From an uncultured Bacteroidales bacterium (GTDB lineage Bacteria > Bacteroidota > Bacteroidia > Bacteroidales > Muribaculaceae), in contig CADCFN010000002.1 of the NCBI GenBank assembly GCA_902800715.1, positions 434,001 through 498,000 of the forward strand: a DNA stretch of 64,000 nt, in the 5' to 3' direction. A program made the position numbers and the translations under genes. The notes beneath the pieces are model-generated. The model did not search any database. It was not told the DNA's origin and worked only from the letters and a program-made list of their open reading frames with translations. Below, piece by piece: positions 18,901 to 27,679 of the stretch. Each line of letters opens with the position of its first letter. The stretch's first letter is position 1.

Positions 18901-19113
18901 CTCACCCTCGGCTACACTTTGCCCGCCTTCTTGACCAACAAGGTTGGCATCAGCCGTCTGCGCATCTATGGCCGTGCCGAGAACCTCTTTACCTGGACCA
19001 AGTACTGGGGCTTCGATCCTGAGATTGGTTCTGGTTCTACCAGCCTCGGTGTTGACTATGGTATCTATCCTCAGGCCCGCACCTTCTCAGTTGGCTTTAA
19101 TGTATCATTCTAA
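15925..19113 (+). CDS. SusC/RagA-type TonB-dependent outer-membrane transporter (PUL 2)
   Basis: The 1062-residue SusC homologue has a signal peptide (about 1-22), a carboxypeptidase-regulatory-like domain (about 24-95, FTGIIVDSSGEPVIGATIV), the LNELVVIGYGVQKK motif, a plug with NPLYIIDGMP and the hallmark LKDAASGAIYGARAANGVI, and then the barrel ending in VSF. It is only distantly similar to the SusC of PUL 1, so the two loci are not recent duplicates. Its gene starts an operon of SusD, a surface glycan-binding protein, GH16 and GH5-GH3. The probable cargo is oligosaccharide from beta-1,3- or mixed-linkage beta-glucan, by inference from those enzymes. Confidence 0.95.
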   Translation: MKEKRLLSLLLTVILSIAAFAQNQTFTGIIVDSSGEPVIGATIVQKGTSNTVASDFDGSFSITCPAGAELEISFVGYGKQIVKAGNDMRITLLEDSELLNELVVIGYGVQKKSVVTASIAKVSSEDLAGKSRLRAEDALKGMAAGVNVISSSGQPGSQSMIRIRGIGTINNSNPLYIIDGMPTDQYGMESVNPNDIESIEVLKDAASGAIYGARAANGVILVTTKKGQMGRASINYDFSYGWQSAWRKRDVTGATDYAILQNERRMQNGLSPLYADPYNLTDANGDKIVGFGTDWQKLLFNDNAPIMQHDVSISGASEKVNYYLSLGYFTQDGIVGGNYGQSNYDRLTIRANNMFNLIDATKERNFLNKLDLGANLSYMRVHSTGIEANSTWGSPLGSALYLAPTLPVTLRGSAANEMINRYSAFDLFYDDNGDPYTIPGFIGSYQEQNNPIAMMHGNPNKNWSHKFMPKFSIDLQLWDALKYHFTYSAELSFWGYNGATLQEYYLSGNNNADHTSAVSFKGNNNTWQVENTITYDKTFGKHTIGVVLGQSALKFKGDELGGSHWYLVNPNKPSINYTTGGDIEISTDADGKMTCATSLVGVWGGPYTEHRLSSMFARLSYNYDERYMFQATVRRDGSSRFGSNHKYGIFPSFSAGWNIMNEKFMEDSHDWLNMLKLRASWGKNGNDNIGDFAYTTLTAMGNTSNYYFGQTAAMVYGSKANRLANEDLKWEESEQTDFGIDFGFWNNKLTFSVDYYIKKTNGMIIEMPIPSYVGEARPLANVGDMENSGVEFELGYRWNIGDAHFSLRGNASYLKNKLKNLGNDTGFLNYGISQFSDGGTRAENGQPFPFFYGYKTDGIIQTKAEAEAYNSKYGTESKPGDFRFLDTNADGKINSDDRTNIGNGVPDWTFGLNFDFDWKGFDLGVFFQGVHGADIFDATYRQDIASGNYPTWVLQRWTGEGTSNTVPTLGDSKNWVCSDMYIQDGSYLRLKNLTLGYTLPAFLTNKVGISRLRIYGRAENLFTWTKYWGFDPEIGSGSTSLGVDYGIYPQARTFSVGFNVSF

Positions 19114-19136
19114 CAATCCTATAAAGCATTATCAAT

Positions 19137-20669
19137 ATGAACAAGTATTTTTCTATCATAGCAGGCCTGTGTGCAGCACTCATGCTGACTGCCTGCAGCG
19201 ACGGTTTTCTTGAGGTGAAGAACCCTTCGGGTGAGCCTCTTGAGGAATACTACACCAACGAGGAGACGCTCAACGAGGCACTTACTGCTGCCTATGCTCC
19301 TCTGCATTGGCCTGACTGGGACGGCTCGGCCTACAATGACCTCACCGTCGATGGTGAAATCATGGGCGACGACTTCTGGGTAGGCGGTTCGGACAACACC
19401 GACAACCAGCACTGGCACCGTCTGTTCAACTTTGAAGCCGACGGCAATAACACCCTCGCCACCCTGTGGGGCGACTTCTACAGCGGTATCAAGCGTTGCA
19501 ACGACGCCATCAAGTATTCATCTTGGGAGAGCGATGCTAGCCAGAGTTTCTGCCAATCAATGGAAATGCAGGCCCGCCTGTTGCGCGTGTACTATTACAA
19601 TATCCTGTGGCACTACTACGGCAATGTTCCCTTCTATCTGGAGAACCTTACGCAGCCTTATACTGCTCCGCAGCTCAGCGCCGACGAGATTTACAACAAG
19701 CTCATGCCGGAACTCGAGGAAATCATCGCCTCGAACGTGCTGCCCATGCGCTGGCCTACAGCCGAGAGCGGCCGCGTGAGCCAGGCGTTTGCCTACATGC
19801 TCTATGCCGAGATGGTTATGTACCAGAACGACGCTGCACGTTATCCCGCTGCCTTGGGTTACATGAAGCAGATTATTGCCGACTCGAAATATTCGCTCAA
19901 CCCCAGCTTCAAAGACTTGTGGCAGGAGAGTGGCGAGTGGTGCGCCGAGAGCATCTTCGAGATTAACTACAATGATGACCAGGCACAGCGCGACTGGGGT
20001 ACTCCCCTTGCTGCCGGTGGTACCGTATTCCCCACCCTGTGCTCCCCCAACGGTTGGGGCGGCGGTGAAGGCTGGGACAGCGGTAACGACGGCTGGGGCT
20101 TCCTGCCCATGCGCATGGAAGCCTATAGCATGTATGACGAAGGCGACCTGCGTCGTGACGTTACCTGCTGGGACCTGCGTGGTTATAACTACACCCAGCG
20201 CTTCCAAGACACTCACATCTGGCACGGCAAGTATCGCCCGCAGACTGCAAACAACCAGGACTGCCCGACCTCCAAGAACCTGAACTATAACAACAACAAG
20301 CGCATTTATCGCTATGCAGAGACTCTGCTGAATGCAGCTGAGCTGCTGCTCCAGACCGGAGGCAGCGTTGCCGAGGCAACCGGCTATGTAAACCAGGTTC
20401 GCAACCGTGCAGGACTGGCTAGCCTGAACACCGTTACCATCGACGACATCTTCACCGAGCGTCATCTGGAGTTCTGTGGCGAGGGCAAGCGTTACTTCGA
20501 CCTCGTGCGTGCTGAGGGTATCCCCGGTGCTACCCAGAAGGCTTCTACCGTACTGTTACCTGACAACTACGGCTACCGCACCAACGCGTGGACACCCAGC
20601 AAGAAGTATATTCCTCTGGCACAGAGTGAACTCGATGCTGACCCCACACTGGTTCAGAACAACTATTAA
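19137..20669 (+). CDS. SusD/RagB-type surface glycan-binding lipoprotein (PUL 2)
   Basis: The 510-residue SusD homologue starts with a lipoprotein signal ending at Cys20 (LCAALMLTACSDG). Typical blocks are MEMQARLLRVYYYNILWHYYG in the TPR-like helices, KRIYRYAETLLNAAELLLQTGG, and the C-terminal FTERHLEFCGEGKRYFDLVR. The gene begins 23 nt after its susC. A tryptophan- and glycine-rich stretch near residues 305-325 (NGWGGGEGWDSGNDGWG) may contribute aromatic residues to glycan binding; that is inference. Confidence 0.95.
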   Translation: MNKYFSIIAGLCAALMLTACSDGFLEVKNPSGEPLEEYYTNEETLNEALTAAYAPLHWPDWDGSAYNDLTVDGEIMGDDFWVGGSDNTDNQHWHRLFNFEADGNNTLATLWGDFYSGIKRCNDAIKYSSWESDASQSFCQSMEMQARLLRVYYYNILWHYYGNVPFYLENLTQPYTAPQLSADEIYNKLMPELEEIIASNVLPMRWPTAESGRVSQAFAYMLYAEMVMYQNDAARYPAALGYMKQIIADSKYSLNPSFKDLWQESGEWCAESIFEINYNDDQAQRDWGTPLAAGGTVFPTLCSPNGWGGGEGWDSGNDGWGFLPMRMEAYSMYDEGDLRRDVTCWDLRGYNYTQRFQDTHIWHGKYRPQTANNQDCPTSKNLNYNNNKRIYRYAETLLNAAELLLQTGGSVAEATGYVNQVRNRAGLASLNTVTIDDIFTERHLEFCGEGKRYFDLVRAEGIPGATQKASTVLLPDNYGYRTNAWTPSKKYIPLAQSELDADPTLVQNNY

Positions 20670-20696
20670 TAATCAGTAATTTAGAGATTAAAAATT

Positions 20697-22631
20697 ATGA
20701 TTACCAAGATAAACAAAATAAGCAGCGCAATAGCAATCCTGTTATTGGCTATGGCTTTCACTGCCTGCTCGCCCGATAGTTTCAACGGCGCAGACCCTGA
20801 TGGCATTCCCACTGTCAGCGGTGTCGACTTCAATATCACAGTTGACCAGGAGACCAACCAGATGGTTGCCACCTACACACCAGAACCGGGCACCTATCCC
20901 ATCTGGATTCTTGACGGCACATCCTACTCCACCCTGCAAGAGGTGGGTTACAAGAACAGCGAGGCTGGTACTCACACCATCGAGCTGCGCCTGGGTAACC
21001 GCAACGGCATCAGCCAGACCGGCATCAAGAAGCAGTATACCTTCAACGAATCCAAAATTGACTATAGCAACGACTTCCGTCGCATCGCTAATAAAGAGTG
21101 GCGCATCGACCACAAGGAAGTGGCCCACATGGCCTGCGGCCCTGCCGGTACTGCTGGTACGGGATGGTGGTCGGCTCGGCCTGATGAGAAGAAGGACTTC
21201 GGTGTGTATGACGACCGCATCATTTTCTCTGCCGATAACCTCAAGGGAGGTGCCTTTACCTATAATGCCGGTGAAGACGGGCTCACCTATGTGAACACCG
21301 GAACAACCAAGTGGGGCACCTATACCGAAGACTGGGATGCTTTCGTCGTTGAGGGCGAGCAGATTTCCAGCTGGAGTTTTGAAGTGTATGACTGGGAAGA
21401 TGCCGACGGCAACGTGACCAAGCAGACCTATATCCAGCTTGCTCCCAACACGGCTTTCCCCTACATCAGTTCTGACGAGCAGTACGAGAACCCGCGCTTC
21501 CGCATTGAGTCTCTGACAGCCAAGAAGATGGTGCTCATTTATGAGCCTAAAAACCGCAGCATTGCATGGCGCTTCATCTTCACTAGCGAGTTCGAGGAGA
21601 AGGGATTCTTCGGTTTCGACGCCAACAGCGACTTCAACATGTGGAAGAACGTGGACTACAACATGTTCTTCTGGTACGCTCCTGGCTGGAATCAGATTGC
21701 TGACCCGACCTTTGAGAGTGGAGACAATGATTATAGCGTATACCTGCCCGAGGCAACAACCGACCAGTGGCAGGCTCAGATGGCCTTCAAGACCACCAAC
21801 ATCTCGACCTCGGCCGACAAGAACTATGACTTCTCTTGCATCCTGAACAGCGACAAGGACCTGAACGGTGTCACCGTGAAGCTCGTGATGGATGGCGATG
21901 ACAATGTATTCTACTTTGCTGACCGCATCGACCTGAAGGCTGGCGAGGATTATGTCTTCTGGAAGAGCGACATGCCCGGGATCGACATGGAGCGTGTTAA
22001 CCTGTTCTTCGACTTCGGTGGCTGTCAGGCTGGAACGACCGTCAACATCTATAACATTGTGCTCAAGGACCATGCCAACGACGACGGCACTGTGCTGCCC
22101 GTTATCCCCGATGAGCCGGCTGTAGAATGGGTTGACGTGAATTCTCCCGACAACCTGGGTGCCGGTTTCAACACCTCGGGCAACATGACCTTCTGGTGGG
22201 CTGATGCAAGTTGGGGCCAGATTGCCGACCCGACCTTCACTTATGGCAACGGCGTCTATACCATTAAGGCTGACAATGCTACCGTAGCTGAGTGGCAGGC
22301 CCAGTGCGCTATCACTGGCGTGCCCCTGCACATCGAGAAGGGCCAGGCTTATGACGTTCGTGTTACCATCACCACCAACATGGAGCTGCCCCGTGCCACC
22401 GTCAAGGTCAACAAGGATCCTGACGTGACCAATGACCCCAACACGCTGTGCTACAAGGGTGACTTCTACCTCGAGGATGGCGAGAACGTGCTCCAGTTTG
22501 TTAACGTCATTGCTAAGAATGGTGAGGATCAGATTGAGTTTGACCAGGGCAAGTTCATTTTGGACTTCGGTGGTTGTCCCGCCGGATTTGAGGCCAAGGT
22601 CAGCAACATCATCATCCAAAAGCACAAATAA
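20697..22631 (+). CDS. surface glycan-binding lipoprotein with two CBM-like repeats (SusE/SGBP position)
   Basis: The protein (644 residues) is a lipoprotein (Cys24 in LLAMAFTACSPD) with an N-terminal PKD-like domain (about 40-120), a middle beta-rich domain (about 125-310) and two tandem carbohydrate-binding-like repeats at about 321-475 and 496-644. The repeats align around MFFWYAPGWNQIADPTF and MTFWWADASWGQIADPTF, and each ends in a DFGGC block. Fourth position after susC and susD and the exposed aromatics in the repeats are typical of surface glycan-binding proteins that capture polysaccharide for SusCD. No catalytic motif is seen. The exact CBM family is uncertain (CBM4/CBM16-like). Confidence 0.8.
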   Translation: MITKINKISSAIAILLLAMAFTACSPDSFNGADPDGIPTVSGVDFNITVDQETNQMVATYTPEPGTYPIWILDGTSYSTLQEVGYKNSEAGTHTIELRLGNRNGISQTGIKKQYTFNESKIDYSNDFRRIANKEWRIDHKEVAHMACGPAGTAGTGWWSARPDEKKDFGVYDDRIIFSADNLKGGAFTYNAGEDGLTYVNTGTTKWGTYTEDWDAFVVEGEQISSWSFEVYDWEDADGNVTKQTYIQLAPNTAFPYISSDEQYENPRFRIESLTAKKMVLIYEPKNRSIAWRFIFTSEFEEKGFFGFDANSDFNMWKNVDYNMFFWYAPGWNQIADPTFESGDNDYSVYLPEATTDQWQAQMAFKTTNISTSADKNYDFSCILNSDKDLNGVTVKLVMDGDDNVFYFADRIDLKAGEDYVFWKSDMPGIDMERVNLFFDFGGCQAGTTVNIYNIVLKDHANDDGTVLPVIPDEPAVEWVDVNSPDNLGAGFNTSGNMTFWWADASWGQIADPTFTYGNGVYTIKADNATVAEWQAQCAITGVPLHIEKGQAYDVRVTITTNMELPRATVKVNKDPDVTNDPNTLCYKGDFYLEDGENVLQFVNVIAKNGEDQIEFDQGKFILDFGGCPAGFEAKVSNIIIQKHK

Positions 22632-22701
22632 CAGTTTTCAGTTGTCAGTTTTCAGTTGAGTGCGGACTCCGCTTACAACTGAAAACTGAGAACTGAGAAC
22701 T
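22632..22701. repeat. long imperfect hairpin built from 7-bp units
   Basis: The arms 22633-22658 and 22676-22701 pair almost completely (one G/G mismatch and one G-T pair). They are made of the heptad family A-[ACG]-A-A-C-T-G, inverted in the left arm. The loop holds a second mini-stem, GCGGA-C-TCCGC (22662-22672). It fills the gap between the glycan-binding gene and the GH16 gene. The same heptad family forms the leader at 28921-29018. Confidence 0.75.
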
Positions 22702-22715
22702 AGAAACTGAAGAAA

Positions 22716-23822
22716 ATGAAACGTACTATGCTTTATACTCTATTGCTTTCTCTCACCGTAGCCCTCATGGGCTGCGGTGGGGACGGCAAAGACGAGCCCA
22801 AGCCCAGTAATGTGACAATCACTGTCTCGCAGGAGACTATCGCAGTTCCTGCCAATGGCGGCACTTATTCCATCAACGTCAGCACGACAGGCAATGAATG
22901 GGGCGCTTACGCTGACCAGGACTTCGTCACCGTTGAAACGAAGAACTCCACTTCGCAATCGGGAGTGCTCACTGTCACAGTGGCTGCCAACCCGATGACC
23001 AGTGTCCGCACCAGCACCGTCACCATTATGTCGAAGTCGGCACGCAAAAACATCGAAATTACCCAGGAAGCTGCCGCCGAGTCGGCCTACTATGCCCCTG
23101 AGGGCTACAGCCTGGTTTGGCACGATGAGTTTGACAAGGGCTCGGAATTGAATGCCGATGACTGGAGGCACGAGGTGCAGAACAGCGGTTGGGTAAATCA
23201 CGAGTTGCAGAACTATGTGAACCACAAGACTCCCGAGGGACGCCTTGTCACCGAAATCCGTGACGGCAAACTTTGCATCACCGCGCTCAAGGAGAACGGC
23301 AAGATTTACTCGGGACGCGTGTATGCCAAGGACAAACAGGGCTGGAAGTATGGCTATATCGAGGCCAGCATCAAGTTGCCCAAGGGCAAGGGAACGTGGC
23401 CTGCCTTCTGGATGATGCCGGTGAATTTCCATTCCTGGCCTGCTGACGGCGAAATCGATATCATGGAAGAGGTGGGTTACCACCCCGACTTTGTGTCATC
23501 GAGCCTGCACGCCAACGCGCATGTTCACTCCAACGGCACCCAAGTGACCCATGAGATGTATTGCAAGGGCGCTGAGGGCGAGTTCCACACCTATGCCATC
23601 GAATGGACAGACAAGAACATTACCACCTATGTGGACGGCAAGGTGCAACTGAGCTACGACAACCGTGGCCTGGGGCGTGATGACTGGCCCTACGACGATC
23701 CGTTCTATGTCATTTTCAACCTCGCTTGGGGTGGTGACTGGGGTGGCGCCCAAGGTGTTGACGAGAGCGCCCTGCCCGTTACCATGGAGGTGGACTACGT
23801 GCGCGTGTTCCAAAAGAAGTAA
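22716..23822 (+). CDS. GH16 beta-glucanase lipoprotein with BACON-like domain
   Basis: This lipoprotein (368 residues; Cys20, LMGCGGDGKDEP) has a BACON/Ig-like domain (about 33-118) and then a GH16 beta-jellyroll (about 130-368). The GH16 catalytic motif is EIDIME: Glu246 (nucleophile), Asp248 and Glu251 (acid/base). The WHDEFD strand at residues 135-140 and WPAFWMMP at about 228-235 are typical of laminarinases and beta-1,3(4)-glucanases. It is probably displayed at the cell surface to make the first endo-cut for the SusCD pair. Specificity between laminarin and mixed-linkage glucan cannot be read from sequence. Confidence 0.9.
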   Translation: MKRTMLYTLLLSLTVALMGCGGDGKDEPKPSNVTITVSQETIAVPANGGTYSINVSTTGNEWGAYADQDFVTVETKNSTSQSGVLTVTVAANPMTSVRTSTVTIMSKSARKNIEITQEAAAESAYYAPEGYSLVWHDEFDKGSELNADDWRHEVQNSGWVNHELQNYVNHKTPEGRLVTEIRDGKLCITALKENGKIYSGRVYAKDKQGWKYGYIEASIKLPKGKGTWPAFWMMPVNFHSWPADGEIDIMEEVGYHPDFVSSSLHANAHVHSNGTQVTHEMYCKGAEGEFHTYAIEWTDKNITTYVDGKVQLSYDNRGLGRDDWPYDDPFYVIFNLAWGGDWGGAQGVDESALPVTMEVDYVRVFQKK

Positions 23823-23844
23823 CCGTTTTAACTCAAATGACTCT

Positions 23845-26800
23845 ATGAGAGATTCTTTTTTCATCATACTCTCTCTTATTGTTGCCTTGGGGCTTCATGC
23901 CAAGCCTCAAGGCAATTTTGTCCGTGTTGAAGGCCCCGACCTGGTGCAACCTAACGGAGAAAAACTCTATATACAAGGTACGAATCTGGGCAACTGGCTC
24001 AACCCTGAAGGCTACATGTTCGGCCTGAGCAAGACCAACTCGCCGTGGATGATTGACCTGATGATTAAAGAGGCAGTAGGACCGGATTTTGCTGCCGAGT
24101 TCTGGCGAAAGTTCAAGGACAACTACATCACCCGCGCCGACATCAGTTTTATCGCCCGTCAAGGGGCAAACACCATCCGCCTGCCGTTCAACTACAGGCT
24201 CTTTACCGACGAGGACTACATGGGGCGCTCCAAGGAGCAGGATGGATTTGCCCGCATCGACTCGGTGGTGAGCTGGTGCCGTGCCGCAGGGCTCTACCTG
24301 ATTCTGGACATGCACGACTGCCCCGGCGGTCAGACCGGCGACAACATCGATGACGGCCATGGCTATCCGTGGCTGTTCGAGAGCGAGCCCAGCCAGCAGT
24401 TGTTCATCGACATCTGGCAGCGCATCGCCGCGCGCTACAAGGACGAGCCCGTGATTCTCGGCTATGAGCTGATGAATGAGCCGATTGCCCACTACTTTGA
24501 CAACAAGGAGGAACTGAACAAGAAACTCGAGCCCCTGTACAAGCGTACAGTCAAAGCAATCCGCCAAGTGGACACCAACCACGTGATTCTGCTGGGTGGC
24601 GCCCGCTGGAACACCGATTTCTACATGTTCAGCGACTGGAAGTTCGATGACAACATCATGTACACCTGCCACCGCTATGGCGGCGACGCCACTGCCGAGG
24701 CTATCAAGGATTACATCGATTTCCGCGACAAGACCGGGCTGCCGATGTACATGGGCGAAACCGGGCACAACAGCAACGAGTGGCAAGCGCAGCTGGTCAA
24801 CGTGATGAAGCAAGCCAACATCGGTTATACGTTCTGGCCCTACAAGAAAATCGACAGCTCCTGCATGATGGGCATCACCAGGCCCGAAATGTGGGACAGC
24901 ATTGTCGTGAAGTATTCCGAGGCTCCCCGTACCACCTATCAGGAAATGCGCGAAGCCCGCCCCGACCAGGAGACCTTCGGCAAGCTGCTGATGCAGTATG
25001 CCGAGAACAGCCGCTTTGAGCGCTGCACCCCGCAGATGGATTACATCCAGTCGCTGGGAATGACCCCGCAGATGCCCCTCTATCTTGATGAGACCCTACC
25101 CATCGAGTCGCGTGTCGAGGACGCCTTGTCACGCATGACCCTCGACGAGAAGATTGCCGTTATCCATGCCCAGAGCAAGTTTTCCTCTCCTGGTGTGAAG
25201 CGCCTGGGATTTCCCGACTTCTGGACCGATGACGGGCCTCACGGCGTGCGTCCCGACGTCCTGTGGGACGAATGGGAGCAGGCGGGTCAGACCAACGACT
25301 CGTGTGTGGCGTTCCCCGCCCTGACGTGCCTCGCCGCTACATGGAACCCCGCGCTTGCCAGGCTCTATGGCCGCAGCCTGGGTGAGGAGGCGCGCTACCG
25401 CGGCAAGGACATGATTCTGGGTCCTGGCGTGAACATCAACCGCACCCCGTTGAACGGCCGCAACTTCGAGTACATGGGCGAGGACCCGCTGCTGGCGTCA
25501 CGCATGGTCGTGCCCTACATCCAAGGTCTGCAAAGCACGGGCACGTCGGCATGCGTCAAGCACTTCTGCCTGAACAATGACGAGGAATACCGCCATCAGG
25601 TCAATGTCATCGTGAGCGACCGCGCGCTGCACGAGATTTACCTGCCCGCCTTCGAAGCCGCCGTCAAGGAGGGCGGCACATGGGGCATCATGGGCTCATA
25701 TAACCTGTACAAGGACCAGCACTGCTGCCAAAACCAGTACACGCTCAACCAGATTCTGAAGGGCGACTGGCAGTATGACGGCGTGGTGGTCAGCGACTGG
25801 GGTGGCGTGCATGACACCGAGATGGCTGTCAAGAACGGGCTGGACATGGAGTTCGGCAGCTGGACCGACGGTCTTGCGTGGGGCGCCAGCAACGCCTACG
25901 ACGCCTACTTCATGGCGATGCCCTACAAGCAGCTCATTGAACAGGGCAAGTTCACGACCAGCGAACTCGACGAGAAGGTGCGCCGCGTGCTGCGCCTTTT
26001 CTACCGCACGACCATGAACAACAGGCGCGCCCGGGGCTTCCTGTGCAGCGAGGCGCACTATGATGCAGCGCTCAAGATTGCCCAGGAGGGCATCGTGCTG
26101 CTGCAGAACAAGCGCAACGTGCTGCCCATCGACGTGAACAGCGCCAAGCGCATCCTGGTCGTCGGCGAGAACGCCATCAAGATGATGACCGTGGGCGGCG
26201 GCAGCAGCTCGCTCAAGGCACAGCACGAGATTCTGCCGCTCGAGGGCCTCAGGGCGCGCCTGGCGGGTACCGGCATCGAGGTGGACTATGCCCGCGGCTA
26301 TGTGGGCGACACGACAGGCGAGTACAATGGCGTGGTGGCGAAGCAATCGCTGGCGGAGTACCGCCCTGCCGGCGAACTGATTGCCGAAGCCGTTGCCAAG
26401 GCGCGGGGCGCCGACTATGTCATCATCTTCGGCGGGCTCAACAAGAGCGACTACCAGGATGCCGAGGGCCATGACCGCAAGCACATGGACATGCCCTACG
26501 GTCAGGACGCGCTCGTCGAGGCACTGGCGCGAGTGAACAGCAATGTCGTGTTCGTCAACATCTCGGGCGACGCCGTGGCGATGCCCTGGCGCGACAGGGT
26601 GGCAGCCATCGTGCAGGGGTGGTTCATCGGCAGCGAGGCGGGCAAGGCATTTGCCGGCATCCTCGTGGGCGACGTGAATCCCTCGGGCAAACTGCCGTTC
26701 ACCTGGTACCAGCACCTCAACGACGTGGGCGCCCATGCCCTGGGGGCTTACCCCGGCACCTGGCGCGAGGACCACAAGGTTATCGACGAGGAGTACAGCG

Positions 26801-27243
26801 AGGGCATCTATGTGGGTTACCGCTGGGCGGACAAGCAGCAGGGGCGGCAGCCCGCCTTTGCCTTCGGCCACGGGTTGAGCTACACGACCTTCGCGGTGAG
26901 CAACCTGCGCCTCGACAAGCGTGAGGTCGCCGCCGACGGCACGGTGACTGCCACCGTGACCGTCACTAACACCGGCAACCGCACGGGCGCCGAGGTCGTG
27001 CAGCTCTACGTGAGCGACCACAACGCCACGGTCGAGATGCCCGTCAAGGAGCTGCGGGGCTTCAGCAAGGTCACCTTGAAGCCCGGCGAGCGCCGCGACG
27101 TCGCCATCACCATCGGCGGGAGGGCGTTCCAGTACTGGGACGAGGCGGCGGGCGGCTGGGCGACCTCGCTGGGCGAGCGCACGGTGCTCGTGGGCACTGC
27201 CAGCGACAGGCTGACGCTCAAGGCGACCTTCACCGTGCGTTAA
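23845..27243 (+). CDS. bifunctional GH5-GH3 beta-glucanase/beta-glucosidase fusion
   Basis: This 1132-residue protein joins two glycosidases in one open frame. After a signal peptide (about 1-19) comes a GH5 domain (about 23-375) whose opening GTNLGNWLNPEGYMF resembles the exo-beta-1,3-glucanase branch; the acid/base is Glu212 (MNEP) and the nucleophile Glu305 (GETGH). A GH3 domain follows (about 410-1132) with the nucleophile Asp651 (VVVSDWGGVHD), the alpha/beta sandwich and an Fn3-like end. Linking a glucan-cutting unit to a glucosidase would take oligosaccharide to glucose in one protein. The start at 23845 was chosen because it gives a signal peptide and begins 22 nt after the GH16 stop; the upstream ATG at 23665 lies inside GH16. 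Codon use is very GC-rich in the GH3 half. Confidence 0.9.
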   Translation: MRDSFFIILSLIVALGLHAKPQGNFVRVEGPDLVQPNGEKLYIQGTNLGNWLNPEGYMFGLSKTNSPWMIDLMIKEAVGPDFAAEFWRKFKDNYITRADISFIARQGANTIRLPFNYRLFTDEDYMGRSKEQDGFARIDSVVSWCRAAGLYLILDMHDCPGGQTGDNIDDGHGYPWLFESEPSQQLFIDIWQRIAARYKDEPVILGYELMNEPIAHYFDNKEELNKKLEPLYKRTVKAIRQVDTNHVILLGGARWNTDFYMFSDWKFDDNIMYTCHRYGGDATAEAIKDYIDFRDKTGLPMYMGETGHNSNEWQAQLVNVMKQANIGYTFWPYKKIDSSCMMGITRPEMWDSIVVKYSEAPRTTYQEMREARPDQETFGKLLMQYAENSRFERCTPQMDYIQSLGMTPQMPLYLDETLPIESRVEDALSRMTLDEKIAVIHAQSKFSSPGVKRLGFPDFWTDDGPHGVRPDVLWDEWEQAGQTNDSCVAFPALTCLAATWNPALARLYGRSLGEEARYRGKDMILGPGVNINRTPLNGRNFEYMGEDPLLASRMVVPYIQGLQSTGTSACVKHFCLNNDEEYRHQVNVIVSDRALHEIYLPAFEAAVKEGGTWGIMGSYNLYKDQHCCQNQYTLNQILKGDWQYDGVVVSDWGGVHDTEMAVKNGLDMEFGSWTDGLAWGASNAYDAYFMAMPYKQLIEQGKFTTSELDEKVRRVLRLFYRTTMNNRRARGFLCSEAHYDAALKIAQEGIVLLQNKRNVLPIDVNSAKRILVVGENAIKMMTVGGGSSSLKAQHEILPLEGLRARLAGTGIEVDYARGYVGDTTGEYNGVVAKQSLAEYRPAGELIAEAVAKARGADYVIIFGGLNKSDYQDAEGHDRKHMDMPYGQDALVEALARVNSNVVFVNISGDAVAMPWRDRVAAIVQGWFIGSEAGKAFAGILVGDVNPSGKLPFTWYQHLNDVGAHALGAYPGTWREDHKVIDEEYSEGIYVGYRWADKQQGRQPAFAFGHGLSYTTFAVSNLRLDKREVAADGTVTATVTVTNTGNRTGAEVVQLYVSDHNATVEMPVKELRGFSKVTLKPGERRDVAITIGGRAFQYWDEAAGGWATSLGERTVLVGTASDRLTLKATFTVR

Positions 27244-27514
27244 GCGCGGCAGGGGCGACAGCACTGCACGGCACGCCCGGCGCTGTCTCATGAGCAACAT
27301 GACGGGGTGGGACCACAACAGCAGATGGTGGTGGCTCACCCCGCTCTTGTTCGACCCGACGGCATGATGCAGGATGATGAAGGTTACTATCACCAACAAA
27401 TTGCACAAGCAATTTTTTAGGAAAACGTCATTACCGCTGCAGGTCGGCATCCAGTGTCACCCTGCAGCGTCGAGCCGTGGGACGCATGAAAAGCAAGCGA
27501 CGATACGATTTTTC

Positions 27515-27601
27515 CCGCCCAAAAAGGCAGTGCATTAAGAAATTTGCCGTAATTTTGCCATTTGTAAGTCAATCATGCGTTCATGCCGCCCAAAAGGCAA
27601 G
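27515..27601 (+). promoter_or_regulatory. promoter region of the first RND operon with flanking direct repeats
   Basis: TAATTTTG (27550-27557) matches the -7 box; no convincing -33 box is seen. The near-identical motifs CCGCCCAAAAAGGCAG (27515-27530) and CCGCCCAAAAGGCAAG (27586-27601) lie on either side and could be regulator sites, since each contains GCC-(N)-GGC. The whole 436-nt gap 27244-27679 has no gene; its first part has GC-rich imperfect hairpins after the GH5-GH3 stop. Confidence 0.4.
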
Positions 27602-27679
27602 CAGCCGTCATCAGGCGCCACGGGTAAAAAAAGTGCTGCGTCATGACCATCATCAAGTGAATCAGTAAAAGAAACAATT

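Noticed and set aside
20742..22625. Long minus-strand open frame (627 codons) opposite the glycan-binding lipoprotein
   Set aside because: Antisense shadow; the plus strand has a signal peptide, repeats and operon position.
25696..27450. Long minus-strand open frame (584 codons) opposite the GH3 domain
   Set aside because: Antisense shadow of a gene with intact catalytic motifs; composition is rich in Ala, Gly, Val and His, as expected for reverse frames.
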